DNA of 64,000 nucleotides from Monoplex corrugatus (taxonomy: Eukaryota; Mollusca; Gastropoda; Littorinimorpha; Ranellidae). Location of the stretch: the NCBI GenBank assembly GCA_030674185.1, contig CM060307.1, positions 60,194,981 to 60,258,980 of the forward strand. Direction: 5' to 3'. This document shows positions 1-9,612 of this stretch, piece after piece. Positions within the stretch are counted from its first letter, which is position 1. Each line of letters opens with the position of its first letter. The notes below the pieces were generated by a model that saw only the letters and a list, made by a program, of their open reading frames with translations, did not search any database and had not been told where the DNA came from. The translations under genes were made by a program, and so were the position numbers.

Positions 1-340
1 GAAGTGGCTTGTTACACGAGAAATTGCTTCCGTTTTGACAACACATCAAACAGTGGGGACATGGCTTGTGTCTGTGTCGGTGGTGAAGTAAGGGGACGGG
101 GGAGATGGGGTGTAGGGCTTAATTGAACACTGGTGAAGCGGTAGCGGCAGCGGCAGCGGCAGCGGCAGCGGCTCCTGACAGACGCTTGTCTAGAAGCAGA
201 CAGCCTATGATCATGATAATTTGCTAAGTCGGGCATTCGTGTTGGTGGTCTTCTCTTTCTTTCTGGTTGTTTGTGTGTCCACGACTCTGCTTATTTGGCC
301 TGTTTGTGGTAATGTCTTCTTGACACTGTGCGAGCACGCG

Positions 341-344
<4 letters not shown>

Positions 345-412
<68 letters not shown>
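345..412. repeat. (TG)n microsatellite
   Basis: An uninterrupted TG dinucleotide run of roughly 34 units. It opens reading frames of alternating Val-Cys or Thr-His on the two strands, which are artefacts. Confidence 0.97.
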
Positions 413-414
<2 letters not shown>

Positions 415-934
415 GAAACATTAGAATCTTCAAGATTTGAGAGAGTTTTCAAGAAAAGATACAGTTGTCAAGGAACAGTGGTGCATGCCATTTCAAGCAT
501 TACGTCTGTGCAAACTGCATGTACTCAGTAACTCACTAAATGATCCCTTCGTATTTTCCCACACCACAAAAAATGAATGCTACTGTACCTCGTCAACCTA
601 GTGTAATCTTTTTCGCTAGAAGCAAAACAAAAACGTTGACTAAAACCTATGGACTTTTATCAGGTAAGCAAAATAGCTACACGCAAAAATTAACAAGTTC
701 GTTAGTATCGTGATATGGAACGAGTACTCTTACGCTTGTTAAGTGAATACAGAGCAGCTACACGCAAAATTTAATCACGATTTCATCAGTATTCTGATAC
801 GAATTGGATACTGGTTTTCTAACACGCAAGAAGTACATAGCATTCCACTTTATAAAATTAGGTTATTTACTTGATATAGGCTGTCGTAGAAAGAACACCG
901 ATGATTAGATTTTCCTGGATTAAATACAGGGGAA

Positions 935-1205
935 AAGAATTGTCAAGAAACGATGCCGTTTTCAAGAAATTATAGGATTATCAAGAAAATATAGAATTGT
1001 CTAGAAAGAGTAGAACTTTAAAGAAACCAGAAAATTATCATGAAACAATAGGATTATCATGAAACAGCGGATTGTGTAGAAACAGTACAACTTTTTTAAA
1101 TTGTAGAATCACCAAGAAATAGTAGAATGTTCTAGAAACCAGATTTATCAAGAAACAATAAGATTACCAAGAAACAAGAGAATTTTCAAGAAACAAAGCA
1201 AAAAT
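935..1205. repeat. Decayed ~20-24 bp minisatellite (CAAGAAAC motif)
   Basis: The motif 'TCAAGAAAC' or a close variant recurs about every 20-24 bases, separated by 'AATAGGATTA'-like spacers, for about a dozen units. The copies differ from each other, so this is an old array. It lies just upstream of the first visible Psc exon. Confidence 0.75.
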
Positions 1206-1264
1206 ATACGCCACATTTGTCAACTTTGCGTCTTGGTAAATTTGTACTATTATTTTTGTTTCAG

Positions 1265-1361
1265 TCTGTAAGACGTGCATCTGGCGCTATCTGGAGACCA
1301 GCAATTACTGTCCCATCTGTGAGGTGCTAATCCACAAGAAAAGACCCTGGCAAAACATCAG
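1265..1361 (+). CDS. Psc: Psc-like exon: second half of RING finger
   Basis: The first two bases finish a codon (probably Phe, as in the family's H-S-F-C). The exon then reads [20 protein letters not shown] and on to a K-R-P-W-Q-N-I-R end. This supplies the last four zinc ligands of the RING (CxxC, then CPIC), aligning with Cys39, Cys42, Cys53 and Cys56 of human BMI1. Acceptor is TTTCAG, donor is AG|GTACAG, and the intron is phase 2. The first half of the RING, with the other zinc ligands and the start codon, is not in the window. The match to PCGF2/4 and Psc is strong enough that I regard the family call as secure. Confidence 0.96.
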
Positions 1362-1429
1362 GTACAGTATATACCTGGAGCACATCTTATTTCAATAACG
1401 TCTGATTATTCTTTTTGTCATGTCCGTTT

Positions 1430-1461
<32 letters not shown>

Positions 1462-1505
1462 TCCTTTTTTCTTTCTTCTTTTATTCTGTCTTTCTTTCTT
1501 TCTGT
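1430..1505. repeat. (TTTC)n tetranucleotide tract
   Basis: An interrupted TTTC run that truncates or abuts the head of the SINE-I copy that follows it. Confidence 0.93.
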
Positions 1506-1556
1506 TTCTGTCTTTGTTTCTTTTCCTCTTAATGCTACCTTTCTCGTCTCAGTGTC

Positions 1557-1790
1557 AGTTCTAACCTGCAGTGTAAAAACTGGCCTGTTCTTTGCCCATC
1601 TTAATGCCCTAACTATTCTGGTGGTGTCAACTAAATGTTTTATATGTTTCATTCCCCCTGCCTTCCCATTTTAAACTATCACCAGGGCAAGGAACCTACG
1701 AGATAATTGGTGGCACATATGTGTGGAGCGCATGTATGGAATTGTCCGAGTGCGATGAATTCCTCTTCAGCAAATTCCAAAATCTGTCTC
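1557..1790 (+). mobile_element. SINE-I fragment (head lost)
   Basis: This shares the family core ('AAACTGGCCTG', then 'CTGGTGGTGTCA') and the family 3' end ('GGAATTGTCCGAGTGCGATG', then 'CCTCTTCAGCAAATTCC') with the better copies at 2755-3083 and 24757-25528. The tRNA-like head is missing at the left edge. Orientation follows the head position in the complete copies. Confidence 0.75.
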
Positions 1791-1854
1791 TTTCTTTTTC
1801 TGTCTCTCTGTCTGTCTCTGTCTGTTTGGCTGTCTCTATCTCTGTGTCTGTCTA

Positions 1855-1857
<3 letters not shown>

Positions 1858-1930
<73 letters not shown>
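1858..1930. repeat. (CTGT)n/(TC)n microsatellite
   Basis: CTGT units run into a perfect TC run directly behind the SINE-I fragment. Confidence 0.95.
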
Positions 1931-1932
<2 letters not shown>

Positions 1933-2754
1933 GAATCAATCATGGTATCTGAAAATAATCACGATCGGCTTTAATTAAATGGCCACTATAGTATTATGTC
2001 TGAATCATTTTCAGGTCATACTGGCTGGCCTTTAATGCTTAGCACATAACTATGAAATCGTTGAATAATCTTTTGGTCCCGTCTGTTACGAAACATAGAG
2101 TTGATAGTACGGGAATGAAGGTTTTATCAACAACAACCGACACAGCTGACTTTTGGCATTATTGTTAAAATAATTAGAATACTTTAGAGCATTTGGCAAT
2201 TTTTAATTCAAATTAGAAAGTGGTCCAGTAATGTAGTCTATGTAGCAACATTCAGTTGTGATACATATAGCTGCCACCGATTTGTTATCTCTCAGAGGGT
2301 TCACTTTTAATTGTAGTAGCAGTGAAACGCAATTACCTTCTGATAGACTGCATGACCAAAATAGAACGGCGCAGATGAAGTTAAGTTACATGCAGATTCT
2401 TTCATGTTTGGTGGTAATTAAAGGTGGGGGGTAGGGTTAGGGGGACCACAGACTGAAACAAAACGAAAACAAAATGGTGAAACCATTCTAGCAATCTTTC
2501 TTTTTATCGAAAAATTTTCATGGATTATCCAGATTTCGTACTTCTCAAAGTCGATGAAAATAGAACTTGACGTCGGTCGGGTAAGGTAAAGCAGCAAAGG
2601 AAGAGAGATGGGAATAACTCACAAATCTGCTCACCCTGAGGAAAACTAATGATTGTTTCTTCCGCGTCACAGTCCCACGACTGCAGGTCTGTTGTCCACT
2701 GTCAAACAGTCTCTTATCTCCATCTCATGAGATAATATTATGTAACGATCACGA

Positions 2755-3083
2755 CCCTTGGAGTTTGGAGTTTGTTTGGAATTTGTTCAAGAGGGATTCA
2801 TCACACTCGGACAATTCCATATGTGCTCCACCCAAATCTGCCTACAGTTGTGTGGCAGACTCCCTAAGCCTGCACAAAACCCTGTGCGCTGGCAAGGTCT
2901 TGGAATTGGGGACAAAGGGGGTGGAGGAGGGACTTTTTTAAACACTAAGCTGACACCACCAGAATGATGGAAACATTAAGATGGACATCAAACAGGCCAG
3001 TATTTAATGTTGCAGGCTGGGGTCGAACTCCAGATATCAGATCTTGAGTCCACAACTCTATCAAAAGAACCAACCAACCCGCT
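2755..3083 (-). mobile_element. SINE-I, near full length
   Basis: Read on the - strand, the element begins near 3083 with a tRNA-like head (box A-like 'TTGGTT...', box B-like 'GAGTTCGACCCCAGCC' about 3010-3026). It continues through the 'AAATACTGGCCTG' and 'CTGGTGGTGTCA' core and ends with the 'CCTCTTGAACAAATTCC' tail near 2770. At about 330 bp it is the best reference copy of this family here. It has no protein-coding capacity and would depend on a LINE for movement. Confidence 0.8.
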
Positions 3084-3093
3084 TTAAAAAAAA

Positions 3094-3168
3094 TGGCCAG
3101 CTCGAGGACCGAACCCACGACCCCGGCATTATCAGCATGGCCTTCAAACCAAACTGAGCTAATGGGCC
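3094..3168 (-). pseudogene. tRNA-Ile-like sequence with T-run terminator
   Basis: On the - strand it starts GGCCCATTAGCTCAGTTTGG and has a box B 'GGGTTCGGTCC', with the length and order of a eukaryotic tRNA-Ile. The loop CTGATAA would give a GAU anticodon. The D, anticodon and T stems each contain mismatches and the acceptor stem pairs only partly, so I take it as a tRNA pseudogene or a SINE head. A run of eight T follows directly on the - strand, as in a Pol III terminator. It adjoins the SINE-I head. Confidence 0.5.
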
Positions 3169-3664
3169 AGTCTCTCCTTGGAGGAACTCGGGGGCTTACG
3201 GGACTTCCTATACCCTTTACAGCTGTACGCTGTAACGAGGAGGCAAACGAGCCTAATGCCAGGCGTACAGGGACAAATGTATCCAGTTTAGGAGACATGG
3301 AGTTGAGTCTCAAGCTGTCAGCGCGCCATGCTCATTTGCCTTGTCTGCTGCCAGCCAGAAGCTTAGTGGCCGTTAAGCCTTCGTCACAGCCCTCCCTCCT
3401 CACAGCTCCAGTAATCAATTCCCCTTATCGATCTGTACATGTACTCCGTCCACCCTCTGTCTCCCCTTCCTCGCCATTCTTCCCTCCCTGCTCCAGAGAC
3501 ATGAGTAGAGAGACCGGCAGCTTAACCTTCCGCTTTCGATTACTGTCTCTCGGGCGCGATAACCAAGAGATGAGATCGTTTAGTTAGTTATTTAGTTAGT
3601 TAGTTAGTTATTCGCCCCAGTCGGAATGTTCGAATGCGTGGATAGCACCTGGTTGTAGTGTTAA

Positions 3665-3776
3665 AAAATATACATACATACATACATCTACATACATACA
3701 TACATACATACATACATACATACATACATACATACATACATACATACATACATACATACATACATACATACATAAC
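3665..3776. repeat. (ACAT)n tetranucleotide array
   Basis: About 25 ACAT units with few interruptions, followed by CA and TA runs to about 3812. Frames through it read as repeated Tyr-Ile-His or Met-Tyr-Val-Cys and are not genes. Confidence 0.96.
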
Positions 3777-3909
3777 ACACACACATACATACTTATACAT
3801 ATATATATATAAAAGATTTTTTTTCCGATCTCCCAAGTCAGCGTGTCTGCAGACCTGCGAGTGGCTGAATCCCCTTCGAATGTATACGCACACAGAGCAT
3901 CAAATATGT

Positions 3910-4101
3910 TTAACCCTTTGACTCCTCCACCATATCTACCAACTGCAAAAACTTAACGCTTTGACTCCCTCCCCCTATCCACCAGCTTCATGCAAGAAAC
4001 TGGTGGATACGGTGAGAGTCAAACGGTTGACGTTTTTGCTTTTCTAGCATGGTTGACAATGCAGGATGCTGGTGGACAATGTGCAAGAGTCAAAGGGTTA
4101 A
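3910..4101. mobile_element. Nested palindromic TTAA element, copy A
   Basis: The outer ends are TTAACCCTTTGACTCC and its complement (GAGTCAAAGGGTTAA). An inner inverted copy of the same motif is centred on the CCAGCTTC...GAAACTGGTGG stem at about 3980-4005. It has no ORF. Seven copies or partial copies are in the window (A-G), which argues for a short non-autonomous element ending in TTAA. Confidence 0.75.
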
Positions 4102-4704
4102 GCTCTGTAAGTCATGCCAGTGTTCTGTGGCTTATGGAAACACGAGAATGCTGAGTATGCTCACTTTAGTCTCTTTTCGCCAACTTCACGAAGCTGTATT
4201 TTAATTTTAGCTTCTCCTTTGGACTCACTGGTGTTGCGGAAAGAGGGAAGCTTGCGGCAAGGCCATCAGCAAGTTCTCCATTTCAGTGTACCCAGGCTTG
4301 TGGCCTGCAGTATCACTCCAGCCGAACATTTCCAGTGTTTGGAGAGTGAAAGTAAGGAAAGTAGTGCATATGGAATTTGTTCCCAGCGCGGAGACGCCAC
4401 CTTGAGAAACTGAAACTGGCCAGTCAGTCACTGTCTTGCCTGATCTGTCGTAGCTTATTTCTTTAGAGGCATAGTGTTATTCTCTGCAGAGACAAGAGTG
4501 TCTGTAGTGTAAGAGGACTACAGCAGTAGTGGCACAGACTAGCGCCACAACAGGGCGATGAGACATGACACTGTGGCCGCCACATGATCAGTGTATGGAG
4601 ATTTCAGGGCGTGTCCTCATTAAGTCGTCTGGCGCGATAATTTGACTGCTGCAGCTCCTACAGATATGGCGACGGACCCGCCCACACCCTGCTCTGTCAC
4701 TCTG

Positions 4705-4795
4705 TTAACCCTTTCACTTTCTCACCATATCCAGTAGCTCATTGCAGGAAGCTCTTGGAAGCTGGTGGTTTCTTGTGCGGATAAAAGGGCACAAG
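4705..4795. mobile_element. Nested palindromic element, partial copy B
   Basis: Starts TTAACCCTTTCAC, continues through a CACCATATCCA and GCAGGAAGCT core, and decays at about 4790. Only one arm is recognisable. Confidence 0.5.
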
Positions 4796-5216
4796 ACAAT
4801 TTCGGCATTACTGATAAATTATGTGCTCAGTTCAAAATGTAAAACTGACGTTGAAAAGGTAAACTGGCTTTAACATCAGGCTTAGTGGTAGAGGGCCAAG
4901 TTTTACTACAGATATCTCGAATTACATTGTGGATTTGAACAAGTTTTTCTTTTTTCATCATAAGCCAGGTGTGTGGACCATAAGTGGATCGCAAACGTGC
5001 CAGTTTGACTGATATTGGTCTTTTTAATTTTCACAGTCCAGTTATTCAAAACGTGTCAGGGCGCGTTAACTTGAAGATTATTATTATATTCTTAGGTCTT
5101 TCTTCTTAAAAAAAACAACAAACAAAAACGAATGAATAAATCAACAGATAAGCAGATAACATGGAAGAGGGAGGAGGTGGTACTCCGTTGAAAAAAAACC
5201 GAATCACAGTGACTTA

Positions 5217-5308
5217 ATAATAATAATTGATTACAATATTTATATAGCGCAAAATCTTGATAAAAATCAAATTAAGCGCTGAACACACACACGCACGCAC
5301 ACACACAC

Positions 5309-5377
<69 letters not shown>

Positions 5378-7591
5378 CTATAAATGGGGAGAAAGAATAA
5401 AAGCAATGGAAAATTATAGAGCATATATACAATTATATAATTATTACAGTGTGATTCCCCTCCGAGTGGAGACAGGCTGCAGAGGGGGTTGAGTGAGGTC
5501 AGGATTTTATGCAGAGGAGAAAAGGTGAGTTTTGAGAGCGGATTGAAGGAGACAAAAGTAGGTTGCTGACGGACTGAGAGAGGAAGTTTATTCCAGGAGA
5601 GCGGACCAGAGACAGAGAAGGCTCGTTGACCATAGGTATTGAGCTTAGTGCGTGGAAAGCGAAAAGTCAGAGGATCGGAGGCAGAGCGGAGGGTACGTGA
5701 GGGAACATAGATCTCAAGAAGACTTGACAGGTAATCGGGGGCTGCGTTATTGAGGCTTTTGTAGCACATGGTGTCTAGTTTGTACTGTATGCGCTTTGAT
5801 ACAGAGGGCCAGTGAAGTTGTGCCAGGAGAGGAGATATGTGGTCAGCTTTTTTCTTTTTGAGTACAAGGCGTGCAACATTGTTTTGAATGCGCTGTAGGA
5901 TGTGAATGGTGGAGGCAGGAAGACCGGACAGGAGTGAATTGCAATAGTCAATGCGAGACATTATGAAGGAGAGAACGAGTTTTGCAGTTGTTTCCACAGA
6001 GAGATACTTCCTGATCAGGCTTATACGATGGAGGTGATAGTAGCAAGATCTGGTAGTTTGAGAAACAAAGTTGTTCATGGAGAGGGTAGAGTCAAGGCAG
6101 ACACCAAGGTTTTTAGCTGAATCAGAAATTGGGACTGATGTGTTACATAATGGGAGAGAAAGAGGAGGCAGCTGAGAAAGTTTCTGACGGGTGCCAATGT
6201 GGATAGCTTCTGTCTTGTCGTCGTTAAGCTGAAGTTTATTGTATGTCATCCAGTTCTTAATGTCCGAGTAACACTCAGTGGTGCGAGTCAAGAGGCGCTG
6301 TATATTGTCAGGTGAGTCACTGTCTTGAAGTTGGGTGTCATCAGCATAGAAGTGGTGTTTTATAGAGTGGAAGTTGATGATGGTGGACAGGGGGGAGGTG
6401 TAAAGAGTGAAAAGAACAGGGCTAGAGACAGATCCTTGTGGAACACCACAGGTCAGGTATGCAGGTTGAGAGTAAGTGCCATCGATGAGAACAGTTTGTT
6501 TTCTGTTTGATTGATATGAAGTGAACCAGGAGAGAGCAATGTCAGAGATGCCAAAAGTATGATGGAGTCTAGAAAGGGGAATACCATGATTAATGGTATC
6601 AAAGGCTGTAGACAGATGAAGGAGTGTGAGGAGAGAGACTTTGCCAGTATCAGTTGCAAGGAGGAGATTATTGAGAATGTGTAGTAGGGCAGTTTCAGTG
6701 CTATGGCACTGGCGGTAGGCTGACTGGAAAGGATTGAGGAGATTGTTGGCAGATAGGTGAGAGTTCAGCTGGTTGAGGACAACTTTTTCAAGGAGTTTTG
6801 ACAAGAAAGAGAGATTAGAGATAGGCCGTTAGTTTTTCAGTTCATTTTGGGTCTAAATTGTATTTCTTGAGGAGAGGGTGAACAATAGCAGACTTGAAAG
6901 AATCTGGGACAGTTCCAGTTTGGAGAGAAGTGTTGATGATGTCATTGATGAATGGGAGGATAGTAGGGAGACAGTCGGAGTAGAGAAACCTGGAAGAGGA
7001 TCCAGTTCGCAGGTTTTGAACGACACAATCTGATTGTGTTGAGAATTTCTTCTTGTGAGACTGGGGTTAAAAGTAGTAAGAGGTGTGCCAGAGAAGGAAG
7101 GGTCAGGTGGGCATGATTGACAGGGTGTCCTGTCAAGCCTGTCACGAAGAGTTTGTATTTTGGTGGTGAAATACTTGGAGAATACAGATGAGAGTTCTTC
7201 GTTTGTGTGTTTTGTTGGGAGAGGTAAATCTTTTTGTGTGCCAAGGAGATGATTCATGGTTGTGAAGAGTTCTTTTGAAGAAGAGGCATTCAAGATTTTG
7301 GTTTGGAAAAAGCTTGTTTTTGCAGATGCAATGAGGGTGGATACTTTTGTTTTAGAGGCTTGGAAAAGTTGCCTATGTATATTGTCAGGTGAGTCACTGT
7401 CTTGAAGTTTGGATTTGCGCCAGCGGCGCTCTGCTCTGCAGCGGGCACGTTTTGCACAGGCAATCTCATGAGTGAGCCAGGGGTAGTGGGGCGGTCAGGT
7501 AAAAGATGGGTTGTGGCTGGAGCATGAGTGTCCAGAAGATGGTGGAGAGTAGTATACAATTCATCGGCTTCTAGCATTCAAGCAAATGGAA
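5217..7591 (-). mobile_element. L2/CR1-like LINE, 5'-truncated, copy 1
   Basis: The - strand encodes a linker (about 7577-6853, frames broken) and a reverse transcriptase ORF (6804-5272). RT motifs in order are FQSAYRQCHSTETALL, the domain-A block near residue 60, CGVPQGS near residue 120 and YADDTQL at residues 153-159. The style fits the L2 branch of the CR1 group. In domain A the expected catalytic Asp is His (LLHLSTAFD, codon near 6617), whereas copy 2 has Asp, so this copy is dead. The 3' UTR contains a long CA/TG run and ends in an AT-rich tail with (TTA)n. No endonuclease domain remains. Confidence 0.88.
5283..5373. repeat. (CA)n inside LINE copy 1 3' UTR
   Basis: A CA run lying between the LINE sequence 'GGCTATAAATGGGG' and its terminal 'TTAAGCGCTGAA'. 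The second LINE copy has a CA run at the same place. Confidence 0.95.
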
Positions 7592-7673
7592 GTTGTGGCT
7601 GGAGCATGAGTGTCCAGAAGATGGTGGAGAGTAGTATACAATTCATCGGCTTCTAGCATTCAAGCAAATGGAA
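7510..7673. repeat. Direct duplication, two 82-bp copies
   Basis: The segment starting GTTGTGGCTGGAGCATGAG at 7510 repeats at 7592 without visible change. It spans the 5' edge of LINE copy 1 and the first bases of the Penelope-type repeat that follows, so it formed after, or as part of, that insertion. Confidence 0.93.
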
Positions 7674-7766
7674 ACCAGATACACAGGAAAATGGAATGCG
7701 AACGCATATCTGATAAAAGAAATAAGGCATGCTCGAATTTTCGGCCAGCTGACTTTTGTCAGCAAC
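7657..7766 (-). mobile_element. Diverged Penelope-type terminal repeat
   Basis: Read on the - strand it begins GCTGACAAAAGTCAGCTGGC, continues CGAAAATTC and ends TCTGGTTTCCATTTGCTTG. The same landmarks, in the same order and spacing, occur in the terminal repeats of the Penelope element at 54459-56393 (CTTGACAAAGGCTAGTTGGC, CGAAAATTT, TCTGGTTTGTGTTTGCTTG). The primary sequence has diverged while the short stems are kept. No Penelope ORF is attached. Confidence 0.6.
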
Positions 7767-7770
7767 TGAA

Positions 7771-8107
7771 ATGTGGTTTCTAAGAAGAATGTTGAGAGTT
7801 CCATGGACGGCAAAGAAGACAAACGAGACAGTCCTGAAGGAGGCAGACCATTAATAAAGAAGATTAGGAAAAGACAAGCAACATTTATAGGACGTATTAT
7901 GAGGAAAGGGGAATTACAATACCTGATCATAACAGGAAAGCTGGAGGGAAAGAGAACACCAGGTAGACCCAGGGAGAAAATATTGGACGGACTTGCAGGG
8001 TGGCTGAAGACAGAGAGGGTGGGAGATGTACCTGCAGCGACAGGGGATAGATTCGTGTGGAGGGCCATGATCGCCAACGCCATGCGGCAGGGAACATGAT
8101 GATGATG
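7771..8107 (+). mobile_element. RTE-like LINE, 3' end fragment
   Basis: Encodes the C-terminal end of an RTE-type polyprotein (RKRQATFIGRIMRKGEL, then GKRTPGRPREKILDGL and WRAMIANAMRQGT) and stops in a short ATG-repeat tail at 8096-8107. The same C-terminus and (TGA)n-type tail recur at 25529, 30101 and 34265 on the - strand. This is a 5'-truncated, non-autonomous copy. I assign RTE by style; other clades with a similar end are possible. Confidence 0.8.
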
Positions 8108-8697
8108 TGTCATGGAACACAAAAGACAAATAAACAAATTCACTAGATCTAAAACAACAACGACAGATTAGCTAAGTTCTCTAACATTTCGTTGAGCTGG
8201 AGATGGAGAAGAAAACACCAGAGACAGTCAGGGTTTTTTTTTGTTTGTTTGGGTTTTTTTTCCCTCAACGCCAGTGAATTTGTTTCTTTGTTATCCTTTG
8301 TGTTTGCTCGACAAAGGCCATTTGATGGAAAATTTGCGGCTGTTTTATTTCGTTAGTGAACTAAGTGTTTTCGTTCCATTTGCCTGTGTTTCTGGTTTTT
8401 AAAATCGATGTAGGAAACTAAACAAGATACGATTTGTCTGCGTTCTGGCCCTAAATATATTGATCATTGTCTTAGTGGTCGTACGCAATCTATTTTTACG
8501 CCAGCAATACCTTGTTCAAGTCGGAAGAAAGTGCAGTTGATTTTTTGTTTGATTCACCAAGAAAGAGTGCTAAATATTTTTGTGTAGATAAAGATACTTG
8601 GCGACATGGTCATAATGAGGAAACTATAAAATTATGTATTGACAGCTTTGCCCTAGCGCTGTGTCATGGGTGGTATATAGAGACAGACAGATAGGTA

Positions 8698-8970
8698 GAC
8701 AGACGTACAGATACATACATACATACATACATATACATACATACATACAGCATACAGGCAAACATACAGATCATACATACATACATACATACATACATAC
8801 ATACACACATACATACATACATACATGCATACATACATAATACATACATATATCATACATAATACATCATATACATACATACATACAACATGCATACATA
8901 CATACATACATACATACATACATACATCATACATACATACATACATACATACATACATACATACAATATA
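8698..8970. repeat. (ACAT)n array, interrupted
   Basis: A second ACAT array of the type at 3665, with scattered one-base slips, followed by AGAT units to about 8990. It breaks into several Tyr/Met/Val/Cys-rich false ORFs. Confidence 0.95.
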
Positions 8971-9178
8971 CATACGAAGATAGATAGATTGGAGAGGGGT
9001 TGTTTTGGGTTCGTTTGTTAATCCAGCTTATTTCAAATTTTCATACTTTTTCCCCACTTAGATCATGCTTGCAGAGATTTCTGTATCCATTTATTAGCCG
9101 TTGTTTTGAAAGGAAGAAATGTTATATCTCGTGAGAACCAGTTCTTATTTCTCATTTGATGTATGTTTTCTGTTGCAG

Positions 9179-9234
9179 ACTGGATCACACTTTACAAAAT
9201 GCTGTGTATAAACTCGTACCCGGACTCTTCAAAA
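9179..9234 (+). CDS. Psc: Psc-like exon: linker after RING
   Basis: The first base completes the Arg codon split across the intron; the exon then reads LDHTLQNAVYKLVPGLFK and ends one base into the next codon. The block T-L-Q-x-x-V-Y-K-L-V-P-G-L is a signature of PCGF proteins directly after the RING, where it packs against RING1. Acceptor is GTTGCAG and donor is AAA|GTGAGT. The exon is only 56 bases but its match to the family is near-continuous. Confidence 0.96.
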
Positions 9235-9612
9235 GTGAGTTCTTATTTTCATTTTCTACTTCATCTGGTGTATTTCATCCATGTAGCACTTTTTCAGGTA
9301 ATTTACCGTTTAGATGAAATTTGTACCAAGCTGTTGATTACGTACTTGTGGTTTTGTGTGTGTGCTTGTACGTGTGTGTGTATGTGTGTTGTTGTTGTTG
9401 TTGTTGTTGTTTCTCAATCAGGTGAATGCATTTAGAACGTGATCAGAATGTTTATAACAGAACATTGTAAACTATGTGATGATTATTATAACGTTTTCTG
9501 TAGTGTAGATGATGGTTTATACGGAATGGATCCATACATTTTTGGTCTAAAAAATGCATCGAATAATTATACGTCTTATCTTCTCTTCAGCTCTTCAGTT
9601 TTCTCTCTCTTT

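Larger units (their letters stand above)
1..1264. other. Upstream intron sequence of the Psc-like gene
   Basis: This stretch ends in a good splice acceptor (pyrimidine-rich tract then CAG at 1262-1264). I looked for the preceding RING exon, which should encode the first CxxC and the C-x-H ligands, and found nothing like it, so that exon lies outside the window. The stretch holds a short GGCAGC hexamer run at about 137-172, a long TG run at 345-412 and a decayed minisatellite at 935-1205. ORFs here are low-complexity readings of those repeats. Confidence 0.7.
1362..9178 (+). other. Psc-like intron (7.8 kb), packed with repeats
   Basis: Contents in order are a TTTC tract, SINE-I copies, a tRNA-Ile-like sequence, an ACAT tract, MITE copies, an L2-like LINE, a Penelope-type terminal repeat, an RTE 3' end and a second ACAT tract. 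I see nothing recognisable in 1940-2750, 3170-3660, 4102-4700, 4800-5210 or 8110-8690. Confidence 0.8.

Noticed and set aside
221..531. ORFs of Val-Cys, Thr-His, Ser-Leu or Arg-Glu repeats here and at many other sites (for example 11729-12088, 16636-17418, 24023-24644, 58140-58608)
   Set aside because: They are readings of TG, TC or ACAT microsatellites. They exist on both strands and in several frames with no other sequence features.
1..1264. First RING exon of the Psc-like gene within the window
   Set aside because: No stretch encodes CxxC followed by the family's D-A-T-T-I block and C-x-H with a splice donor. It must lie upstream.
5272..6804. LINE reverse transcriptase ORF as a host gene
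   Set aside because: Clear non-LTR RT motifs, a second near-identical copy at 12085-13911, and a mutated domain-A Asp.
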